This document shows, piece after piece, positions 33,344 through 43,798 of a DNA stretch of 64,000 nt. The translations under genes and the position numbers were made by a program. Positions within the stretch are counted from its first letter, which is position 1. Every line of letters begins with the position of its first letter. The stretch is taken from assembly GCF_026212465.1 (NCBI RefSeq), contig NC_080058.1:9111985-9175984 (forward strand), in the 5' to 3' direction. The DNA comes from Amaranthus tricolor (Eukaryota; Streptophyta; Magnoliopsida; Caryophyllales; Amaranthaceae). The notes below the pieces were generated by a model, which saw nothing but the letters and a program-made list of their open reading frames with translations, did not search any database and was not told where the DNA came from.

Positions 33344-35696
33344 ATGGCGACCAATGGAAGCAATTTTCCAGCACAGAGACAAGAAACTCAGCCAGGGAAA
33401 CAGCATGTCATGGATCCTGTCCCTGGAACCGTCCACCCTGATTACAAACCTGCCAATAAGCTCCAGGTATTCAGCTCATACTTCCTAGTTCCTCCGTCTG
33501 GGATAAATAGTTAACACACTAATCTATCCACAACCACAGCTTCTTGGATTTCTCACCAAGAAGCACCTTTGGCTAGCGCCTAGGCTGGGCTATTGCTAAG
33601 CTGTCTTGATAGAGCTAGGTGAGGCCATTTTATTAGTTCATCGCGTCGTGTAGTGCTTAGATGCAATCACCAAAGAGCACCTTGTATCACCTGAGGGCAC
33701 CTTATAGCCTTAGGGCCTAGAGGCAAGTGTCTAAGGGCGCCTGCTGCCTAGAGGCGAGCACTGAGAGTAGACTATTTATAGCGCCTGCTGAGGCGAGCGC
33801 TGAGAGTAGACTACTTATAGTGCCTGCCGAGGCAAGCGTTGAGGGCAGGCTAGCCACCTAAAGGCAAGCGCCAGAGAAGCGTTGAGTTTTCATATTTTTG
33901 TCATGGTCTACATTTTCTTATAATTTTCATTCGCATATTCAACATAACTTTTCATCTCATCCACATATCACTTTTCATATCACTTTTCGCCTTTTTCACC
34001 AACAGAAGGAGTATGTCAATCCTAAGAATGGATTGTTGACTACCAAAATTAGATCATTTCTTTGCCCAATCCTCCTTTTATAGGCCTAGATGCCTTGATA
34101 AAGTGGTCAAATTTCCTAAAATTGTAAAATTTTAATATTATAGTCTAGTAATAAAGATACTGATCTAGTTATCAAGCTTCTGATAGATGTTTCAAAAGTT
34201 TTGATATTTCAATTGTAATTGCAGGGGAAAGTGGCCCTAGTGACAGGGGGAGACTCGGGGATAGGGAAGGCAGTGTGCCACTGCTTTGCTTTAGAGGGAG
34301 CAACCATAGCCTTTACCTATGTGAAGGGCCAGGAGGACAAGGATGCTAGCGATACTGTTCAACTTATCAAAAGTGCCAAGGGCTCTGGTGCTAAGGATCC
34401 TATAGCAGTTGCAGCTGATTTAGGCTACGATGAGAACTGTAGAAGAGTAGTCGACCAGGTGGTTAATGCGTTTGGGCGCATAGACATCCTGGTCAACAAT
34501 TGTGCGGAGCAGTATGAGCGCTCCAGTATAGAGGAGATTAGTGAGCATAAGCTTGAGAGGGTGTTCAGGACTAACATCTTCTCACAGTTCTTTGTCACAA
34601 GGTGAACACATTTTTATTCATATTTTTTTTATTACAAGGTAGGAGGATTTCATATCTTTTTGATTACAAGGTAGGCTGAGGAAGGGTTGGGTAAGATTCG
34701 ACCTCAGAACTTTGCTTGGGAAAGACGGTACTAAAATGTTATTTGATCCAACTGAGATAACATCCGATTCTTTTAATGTACTTTAAAAACTGCAGAAACT
34801 CATACTGTTCATTGCATCTTGCTGCAAAATTCATGCTAAACATAGCCAAGGGTTATGTCATAGGCGGACCCAGGTTTAGGTTTTTAACTATAGAGGAACC
34901 AGACTAGATACTCTATACATGTGGTTTGTGTATTGTATTAATGCGTACAACTAGTGATTTTGTTGGTGGGCCTTCTAAAGTTACTTTTGATTTTTCTTTC
35001 TCTTTGAAAAATTCAAAAAAAATTGATTAAGATCCTCTAGTCCCTTTCGAGGTTCACCTCTAGATGATACCTAACATTGGTATAACTCAACAATGCATGA
35101 TTTTGTAATGCATAAAGCATACTAGATCATAATCTTCTTTCAAGGGTGAATAATAGAATAATTTGATTTTAGTAGCAGAACGAGGATTTATCACCGTCAA
35201 TAGGGTTTATTTCCATGTACATTTGTGCAGGCATGCACTAAAGCACATGAGAGAAGGGTCGAGCATCATCAACACTACATCAATTGTGGCATACAAAGGG
35301 CAGCCATCATTACTGGACTACACTTCTACCAAAGGTGCGATTGTGGCGTTCACCAGGGGTCTAGCCCTACAGCTCGTAGAAAAGGGTATCCGTGTCAATG
35401 GAGTAGCTCCCGGTCCTATCTGGACTCCCTTGATTCCAGCCTCGTTTAAGGAGGACGAGGTTGAGAGCTTTGGATCAGAGGTTCCTATGAAAAGGGCAGG
35501 GCAACCTAGCGAGGTTGCACCTTCCTATGTGTTCCTTGCATGCAATGCAGACTCTTCTTACATTACTGGACAAGTCCTCCATCCTAATGGTAGGCTTACT
35601 AACATTATTTTCAAATTTAAGGTTTCTGTTTTTCGGTTTTGAATTATGCTGAAAGTTTGCATCTATTATGCAGGAGGGGCTATTGTGAACGGCTAA
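33344..35696 (+). CDS. NADPH-dependent aldehyde reductase / glucose-ribitol dehydrogenase-like SDR, copy 2
   Basis: Four exons: 33344-33466, 34225-34601, 35231-35589, 35674-35696; 293 residues. Exons 2, 3 and 4 have exactly the lengths of those in copy 1 (377, 359, 23), so the pair arose by tandem duplication. Motifs: VTGGDSGIGKAV (47-58), NNCAEQ (132-137), N158, S184, Y197 and K201 (YTSTK), HPNGGAIVNG at the end. The family reduces aldehydes or sugars with NADPH and is linked to desiccation tolerance. The protein starts MATNGSNFPAQRQETQPGK with no targeting extension, so it is predicted cytosolic. ACGTGTC and CACGTT cores upstream fit ABA control. Intron 1 contains a GC-rich repeat (33520-33870). 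The gene converges on mevalonate kinase with 617 bp between the stop codons. Confidence 0.95.
33520..33870. repeat. GC-rich AGGCGAGCGC repeat in reductase-2 intron 1
   Basis: A patch unlike its AT-rich surroundings. GCGCCTGCTGAGGCGAGCGC plus TGAGAGTAGACTACTTATA recurs in tandem about three times with unit length 37-44 bp (about 33738-33860), preceded by scattered GCGCCTAGGC-like strings. A weaker relative (AAGAGCGCCTCAATTC) occurs near 38915. Probably a DNA-transposon subterminal region. Confidence 0.6.
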
Positions 35697-36313
35697 ATCT
35701 TTGTCTGGCTAGTTCTGACATCTTGGTTTGTGCAGTGTAGTTGAATAGAACTGTACAATGGTCATACCTGGAATTTAGTTGCCTGTTCCTTTTTAAGTTC
35801 TTTTTCCTTTCTTGCAAAGGATGTATCTTAAGAAACTTTGTACCAAGAGAGTATACAATGGTAATAAAAGGGTTTTGTTTCTCTTATGCAACAAAGGTGA
35901 CATTTATAGTGCACAGCTGCACACAAGGCTGGCTTGCCCATATTGTATTGTAAAGGTTTTTAACGTATTGTAAAGGTTTTCGGTTTGAGGGATGAAAATA
36001 GATGAGTTCTTGATGCATCAGATAAAACATAAAATTGCTATAAAATTAACAAAAAACGAAAATCTAATTAATAAATGCTCAATATTTAACTTCACACAAT
36101 GTACTACTCAAAAGATCTAAGGACCCAATAATACATAGCACCATTGAGCTACGAAAGAGAAATATTAATGTAGTCGACGAATGAGGATGCCAACTACCAT
36201 AATGAATTTAATGTACAAGCGTATTGTACAACAAAGAAGAATAACTTGCACTGGTACAAATAGCAATAATCCGCAATAAAGATGAGACTAAAATTGCTCT
36301 AACAATTAACCTT
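35697..36313. other. Convergent 3' spacer, reductase 2 and mevalonate kinase
   Basis: Tail-to-tail untranslated DNA. A direct repeat GTATTGTAAAGGTTTT(T/C) occurs twice (about 35947-35980) and belongs to the repeat family at 31010-31260. Nothing else seen. Confidence 0.5.
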
Positions 36314-39300
36314 TTAATTCCGGGAAGAATTCTCGAAGCATACATCCAAGCCGCTGCCTCCAATTTCTGCTATGAGGCATTGAAAGCCACAAGCTTCTAA
36401 CTCGGCAACTACTTTATCAACCACAACACTGGACAGAACTAAAGTACCTGGTTAAGGAAAAAGGCATTTTACTTTGGGAAGAAGATAGACCAGGCCACAA
36501 CTTGGATGGTATTACATTCATTCCGTTACCCCGGTGTGATTAAGTGGATCCCACCTTGGCGGGGTTTGGAGGTTCAAATGTACCCAACCTTACTCTTGTT
36601 ATCGACAACAAAGAGATTGTTTCTGATTGACCCGAGGTAGCAAACATCATTTGTAACTTTACATAAATAACAAGTGCACATGATTTAAACGAGTCCTTTT
36701 AATTAATCAAGCAAACTATTAATGATTTAAATGTTGAATTAATGCAAGACATCAAGAGTTTTAAAAGGATACGTGTTGGCAACAGTGTCAATACACAGCC
36801 TCCGCCACCAGCTCCCGTGAGTTTGGATTTTAATTTGTACTTGAGTGTTGTTCGAAGGACAGTTTCTATTGAAACATGGCTTACTCCCATGCATTGAAGC
36901 AAACCTTGGTTCATTTCCATTAGTTCTTCTAACTTATCTTCTTGTTCTGTGATTGCTATATCATCAGCTACTGGTGTTTGGAGGACAGTTGACAACTCCT
37001 TGCTTATTGAGTCAACAGCACCAAAAACAGAAGCCATTATATCAGGATGGCGCAGTGTCCTCTCTGACACACCAGCAACTAAGGCTTTTGTGTTTCTTCC
37101 AACCTGAGTATTTGTAATTAGCATTTTTAATGGAAGATTCGACTTGAGCCGTGTGAGTTCGCCTGACCTGAACTGTATCAAATTTCCTGTGCAATACAAC
37201 TTCAATAGGTGATTCACATGATACATCATAAGTGGTGTTCCTAAGAGTAAGTATCACATATTCACATGTGACTAACGCACCAGGAAGGCTATGTATAAAA
37301 TCTCAACAATCTATTCATAGGCAAATGAGAACAACCCTATGTGGTACCTCTTATGTTTTTCAAAATTCTACAATTGTTCTCACTTTGAGTTTGACAAAAA
37401 CAATGTAACTTGATGCTTGAAATTCATTGGACAGAAAAATGAACATGCAATGACCTTAACTAAGTATGCCCAACGGATGCATAACTTTAAAATGTTATGA
37501 CCTTAACTAAGTATGCCCAACATACATGGCTGACATACCATAGGTGCTTACAGTGTTGTCGATGCCAGATGGCCTGCCATGGATTATCTTTTCACCTTCG
37601 AAAGCCCATTTGTTTACCAAATCAAGCTCACTCTCTTTCATTGTCACCCAGCCTTGCTGACCGTAGTCAAGTGCACAGCAGTTTGATAAGGCAAGAAGGG
37701 CACCACAAAGTGACACACAAAATGCAGCTGATGAACCCAAGCCAGCGCCTAAAGGAAGTTCAGAATATATAGTCACTTTTCCAGGTTTGTACCTGACATA
37801 CCAAGAAACACATTAAAAAGAAATTTAATATGAGAAAATTCAATGAAGCAAAACAATAAAATTTTCAAAAACACTCATACTAACCAAGCACAATAAAAGG
37901 GCATTCAAAATACAATACTTGACCAAAAAATAACTGCTAAGACAAGACTATATGACTATGAGTGAACTAAGATACTGATAACCACTGAATTATGGTGGCA
38001 CCTAAATAAGTCACGGAGAAAAAAAGAAGTAATTGTAAGAGACAATTTACCAAGACATACCCATGGATGGCAGTGTATAGCCAGATAAATGTAGACACTC
38101 CAGAAGCCAATGTTATTTTCGCTTCCGGAATATTTTGCTCTTCTAGAAGTGACGCAATGGACTTGTATGACTCTGTTGAACAGGATTTTGGTATTGAAGG
38201 CGAAGGACAGTCAAAACCTGGCAATACTTCTCTAATTCTCCCTGTTGGCCACAAAAACTCTAACTCTGTATCCTTGAGCTCAAGCTTTAGCATACCGTCA
38301 TCATCTGTAAAAAAAAAAAAAAAAAAAAAAAGAACCCCACATGATACAGTACCTTCAGAATAGTGACACACTAGCAACGTCAAAAACAGTACATTTTAGA
38401 AAAACACATTAAGGAGATTTCTGCCCTGTTTATGTATCTTATTTTAAAAACAAGATAGATAAAGTGCCTTCATGTTCCATTTTCTAGTAGAGTATGAAAG
38501 ATTAGAACCTTTGACAACTAGTAGAACGTCCAAGGCTAATCGATAAGAGTGAAGATAAAATTCCAAAGCAAGTTTATAGAAATTTGTAACCACGCCTACA
38601 GAAAATGCCGATTGATGATAAAAATCTAAATTACAAAATTTTCAACTCTGACTCTTTGAAGTAGTTCATCCAATTTTATATAAGTTAGGTCTTTGCGCTT
38701 GCATGCATACAATGCCTAGCTATTCGCAATTCCATGGAACTTTTATTTCATGAGTGATGTCAAAAATTGTTTGAATGGACATCGAAAGCTATACATCCAA
38801 AAGGAAGCTACCAAAGGACTTTCTTGTAAAACGCTTCCATATGTACGCCTAAGGTGAATGCCTTGCGATGGACTAGGGGCATGGATAGCATTAGGTAATT
38901 CGATTCCTTAAGAGCGCCTCAATTCAAAAATCATTATAAAGCCTAAAACGAACACCTCACAATGCCTTCAAGAGCCTTTTGGTTAATTGGTCTCAGCCTC
39001 TGAATAAGTCCATTTGATATATGTTTTATGTATTTTCTTCTCTTCTTTTTAATTTTGTTCTCTTGTTCTTTATTTCCTTTCTTCATATGGTTTTTTCTGA
39101 GGTATGGCTCATTAGTTTATTTATACTCCATTTATGTGAAGTTGCAAATGATGTTCAGTGCCAAGGATCAATTGCATACAACCTCTTTGTTATTACTAAC
39201 AATAATAAAAAGGGTAAAATTGCGTACATGCGACCCCCAAAACAACACTCTAGATGGACTACTTAATGACATTGGGGTATTAAAATGTTGTTGTATGAAT

Positions 39301-40529
39301 TTTGGGATGCTTTGGACTCAAAGGCTAATGCCTTAGTCTGGAACCTAGAGCCATCGATGACCCTTAACGCCATAGATGATATATGAAGCGACAACTTAAT
39401 GTGCTTTTAACCCAGCCATTTAATAATCTATATTTGTCCTATAGGTTTGTTGGAATATTTATATCTGGTGTTATACATAACTACGTTTTTTCAACTGCAA
39501 TATGTAACATAACATTGAATGATAAACAGTGTCATAGTGGGTTTGGGACCTTTGGGTGCAATTAAAAAATACGTATAGAGTAATATATAATATAAAAGCA
39601 AATTAAGTATCACAAAATCAACTATTGTAAAGTGTTCAAATTAGTAGAAATGAAATTTAAGGTCAGAAGTTTGAATTTATCCCAACTTGCTTGTTGTTGT
39701 ATTAATCATTTTAATAACAATTATTTTGCTAAATATATTGGCTATTTGGCACCCCTTCATTTAAAATTATGCCTTAGCCCCTGAGCCTTGAATTTTTATC
39801 CGTCCCACTTAATTTTGCTACATTTAAACCGTCCCCACCACATTACATAATTCTCATCAATACATTTCTTTATATCTTAGTATAATCACACAATTTAATT
39901 TTTTAGTCAAAACTACTACTAAATATTTGTGTCCATCTCCTAGGTAGCAAACTCATTGGCAAAGATGAGTACTTTAAAACATTACGGTCTACTTAGTCTT
40001 CACATCGGATGAACTAAATCAAGTTTAGGGTTATAAAATCTAAAAAAATTACTGTTTTAAGTCACTCTCAATCAATATTCACTGTTGGATCATGTGATCT
40101 GATTTCAGGAATTAACTCCACTGCCCACAAGCACTATAAATTTCCATCCTCAAAACATGGAAAACGTAAAATCATAGATAATCAATAAGGGAAATCAGCT
40201 AATACTCCCAAATGAATAATTCCCAGACGGAATGCAGCTTCTAAATTGAAAAATTAAAGCACTCCAACAAATGTGACATTCAATTGTCAATGTAACATCA
40301 ATTGATAATGACTAAATAAAGAAAAATAAACCACATTACTGCACCAAATGTACTTAAAAGAAATAATCAAAATCAAAATGAAAAAAAGACAAGAAATATT
40401 ACCAGAAGAGAGATCAAGGGAAGCAACAGAGTAAAGATTAATGGAGGCAGCAACAGCAGTAGATCCATGAACAACAGCGTGTTCACCGGAAAGTATGATT
40501 TTCCCGGGAGCTCTTGCTCTTACCTTCAT
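36314..40529 (-). CDS. MVK: Mevalonate kinase
   Basis: Five exons: 40529-40403, 38304-38061, 37792-37539, 37186-36773, 36447-36314; 390 residues, the normal plant size. A GHMP kinase: motif 1 APGKIILSGEHAVVHG (8-23, with catalytic K10), ATP loop PLGAGLGSSAA (137-147), GIDNTVSTYG with catalytic D202, and glycine loop KLTGAGGGGC (330-339). It phosphorylates mevalonate to 5-phosphomevalonate in the cytosolic isoprenoid pathway leading to sterols and sesquiterpenes. Exon 3 was ended at TATG|GTATGT and not at the earlier ACT|GTAAGC because only the former restores STYGN in frame with exon 4. The start ATGAAG is followed directly by GTAAGA, a donor-like string. Intron 1 (2.1 kb) contains an A-run and repeat fragments. 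Intact; no missing key residues. Confidence 0.97.
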
Positions 40530-40591
40530 AGTTTTCTCCGGTCGTTTTCAGTTTGATCGAGAGATCAAATAAAATTTTTTCTTTCGTGCAA

Positions 40592-40599
40592 AATATATA
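40592..40599 (-). promoter_or_regulatory. Putative TATA box of mevalonate kinase
   Basis: TATATATT on the minus strand, 63-70 bp upstream of the start codon. Based on sequence and spacing only. Confidence 0.4.
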
Positions 40600-41167
40600 C
40601 TCCTACGCAGAGTGTGAACAAAGCCCACGAGGCGTATTCGCATTTTGCAAGCGTTTCTCGTGGGTGTGGGGGTTTTATTTTCCCTTTTCTTTCTATGCCA
40701 AAATCTAATATCAAATTTGATGAAAATCCTATGATGATTTCATATTATATTAACCTATGTAAGAAAATTATTAATTTCATCATATGGAAATATGAGATGA
40801 GTAAGAAAGATTTTGTAACTGGGAAAGAAAATCATTATTAACATTTTTTTATTCAATTAAGTCTCTTTTAATAACTCCGACGTTATGTTTGACAAAACTT
40901 TTCGATAGTTAGATTTAGATTAAATCTCATAATTACACTATACGAATTTTAAATTTCAACTTGGATTTAAATTCGCGAAACTTTCATGTCGCACTCTTTA
41001 GATTTGAAAATGAATTTATATTTTTTAACTTATGATAAAATTTTAATATTTTTTACACTGTCAATGCTGAATACATGAATATGTATGTTCTAAATTTATA
41101 TTTCTGTAGTTATGAAATGAAAAAGTTTCAAAACGAATATTATTCTCTCTTTTTTTTTTGGAAAAAT

Positions 41168-41515
41168 TGTCTTGAATAATCTCACTTATTATCTATCTGT
41201 CATGAATAATCTATACTATTGATTATGTCTAAATAATTTAACCTTTGTGTATTTTTTTCCTGACAGCACCTCTTATTACATTTTAATCGGCCACAGTAGG
41301 GACCTACTAGCCATTCCATTCACTTCTTCTTCCTCCTTATGCTTCTTCGTTGGTCTAACCTTACTCCTTTTTAATTGTAGATACTTACAATAGCCGGTTG
41401 AAATATAACAAAGGATGTTATCAGCAAAAAAATATACTAAAATTAAATTATTTAGAAATAATCAATAATAATTTACAACAGATAGATAATAAGTAGAATT
41501 ATTATGACAATTTTT
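41168..41515. mobile_element. MITE family shared with 22330-22675, copy 2
   Basis: Ends AATTGTCTTGAATAATCTC and AGAATTATTATGACAATTT are imperfect inverted repeats, with TTATTATCTATCTGT mirrored by ACAGATAGATAATAAG just inside. The centre carries TGACAGCACCTCTTATTACA, a CT-rich tract and GATGTTATCAGCAAA. This copy shows both ends better than copy 1. Confidence 0.7.
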
Positions 41516-42234
41516 TTTTCTTATTCTCGATTACATGTGAAATGGAACAATTAATACACGAAATGAATGTCTCAACAAGTATTATCAAAAGTCAATAAAT
41601 AACAAAGTTACAATAATTATTGGTTATTCATAGCGATTACTTTTTAACTCAATATATGTCTAACAAAAAATCTCCTTAGAAGTTTTGAACATATAATTAA
41701 GGTTTGGGATCCAACATGAATCAGATTCAAATCCTTAAGTTAATAATGTATTGATTTGTTTGAATAATTATAAATCATGGGAAAGAGTCAATTTTATCAA
41801 TAAATTGTCAGTTAGGATCATTAGTGACTTATATTAATCAAGTAATCAAAACATAATTAAGGAAACTTTTCAATTCAGTCCTAGGTTCAAGAACAAGGGA
41901 CATTAGAGACCAAAGCATACATGGGTAAGGAAAGTCAAACAAAGGAAGCAAGCACAGTCCAGCAGCAGGCTGCCTGCTGCTTTTTGATACATGCTGCTGC
42001 CCCTCGTCTGTTTGTATGAGCAGCCAGCTGCTGATGCCTTTCAATTGCTACCCCCTTGTACTACTAAAAGCCCATTATATGCTATATATACACAAGACTT
42101 AGACCTTAGTAAGTGCACCAAAGTCTCACATAAAAGAGCTACCTTCTTGCTCATGTAATACTCTCTATTTAAGCTCCTCTCTTCCTTACACTAATTTTTA
42201 TTATAATTCCTTTAAGTTTTGTATTTATCTTTTA

Positions 42235-42790
42235 AATACATTAATATTAATCCTAGGCTAGATGGTGGATGTAGCCCAAGATTAGTGAATCATCTTAAAT
42301 CTTTGTCTTGATTATTTATTTATTATTGTCATCCATAATACACTAGCATATTTGATTTTTATATATTGACACAACACAAACCTTCACTTAAACTTTTATT
42401 TGTGATCTTTGAGTGAGGTTAAACACCCCCTTTCATTGTCAAATGCCAAATAGTACATGAGCAAGAGATTTTAGAACTCACCATACTCCACAAGTCATCG
42501 TCAGTCATTGGTTTAAAGATTAATTCTCGGCTTGATCGCAAGAGATGCAAAGTTGGGTTGTCGACTTCAAATTGACTGAAACGGGAGGTATTAATCTCAC
42601 TCAAGGATCACAAGTATGAAGTTTAAGTGGATGTTTGTGTTGTGTCTTAGTGTAGGAACAAATGATGCAAGTATGTAATGAATGAAAATAATAAAGTAAT
42701 AATCAAGACAAGGATTTAAGGTGGTTCACCAAACATGGGCTACATCCACCATCTGGTCTAGGATTAATATTATGTGTATAAAGGAAAGAG
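42235..42790. mobile_element. Head-to-head inverted Copia-like LTR fragments
   Basis: The segment 42235-42425 (ATTAATCCTAGGCTAGATGG, then TGGATGTAGCCCAAG, CTTAAATCTTTGTCTTGATT, GACACAACACAAACCTTCAC) reappears inverted at about 42597-42780 with scattered differences. The phrases TGGATGTAGCCCA and GTGAACCACCTTAAATC are typical of the poly(A) part of plant Copia LTRs. Between the arms lie about 170 bp with a 61-codon minus frame of retrotransposon-like composition. A solo pair or rearranged remnant. Confidence 0.6.
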
Positions 42791-43798
42791 TACAAATTTG
42801 AAGGAATTTCAATGGATGTTAGTGTAAGGATTAATATTATGTGTATAATTGTTAACTTGTATTCTTTCAAACACAAGTGAGTCCTGTTTTTTAAATTTGC
42901 CATTTAAAGGATGTTCAATGTGTAACACTTACAAAATTTTTCAAGACATAAACTCGAGCGCTATGGGAGAACTAACTCTTAACTTAAAACGCACCTCAAG
43001 TCAAAAAAAAAAAAAAAAAAAAAACACTTCTTGTTCTTTTGTTTGTGATCGTCATCGATCATCAAGATTCATTGTTTTCATTGAAGATTTTATAAAGATT
43101 TTCATTGTCAAAATTAAATTATAAGTGTTATATTTTCCCATTTATCTAATGTCACGCCCTAAGGAGATGACTCAGACTCAAACTTTGTCAAGCTAGATAA
43201 ATCTAAAGGGGTAGAGTTTTGAAGACGGATAAATAAAATATGATTTCTCCTCACCACTTTGAACATGTAGTATGTAATCAGCACCCACAAGTCGGAGGAG
43301 AATGAAACTGAGACCTAAATGGTTTCATTCTCTTTTTTAAATCTCATTCACAAACTTATTATCTCTCTTCTTCACCACTTATTTTTAACATCTACTTGTT
43401 TTTTTTAAAATTTTTTTTTTCTTATTTTCCTACTCAATTACCCTTTTCACTAAAGTTCATTCAAAAATGTGAAGTGCATTCTTATTGGGACAGAGGGAGT
43501 ATCATTTAATCAAACTATTGATTTCAATTACCCTTTCCACTAACAAGGTTAATTGCTTACATCTGACTTTCACATACCTCACCAAGGTAGGAGTCACTAA
43601 TGACACATTGTGCTAATGAAATGTTGTATATAGTGTCTTTTCTTTATATATGCTAGAAGTTGATACAAAAAACTATCACAAAAACTAGCTGTTTGTCGGA
43701 ATTATTTACTCTACATAGGGTAAACAGGATGAATACACGTCGAAGAGTTCACCTGAAGATGCGTCGGACGCACATTGGCGAAAGAACACAGATAAATT

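Larger units (their letters stand above)
40600..43798. other. Intergenic between mevalonate kinase and AMI1 genes
   Basis: Holds the mevalonate kinase promoter, the MITE at 41168-41515, an LTR remnant and inverted LTR pieces (41880-42850), and a Stowaway-like end GGGACAGAGGGAGTA at about 43488. An A-run at 43003-43024. No gene. Confidence 0.5.

Noticed and set aside
37540..37552. Earlier donor ACT|GTAAGC for mevalonate kinase exon 3
   Set aside because: It would lose the conserved STYG and break the phase with exon 4; the donor at TATG|GTATGT fits both.
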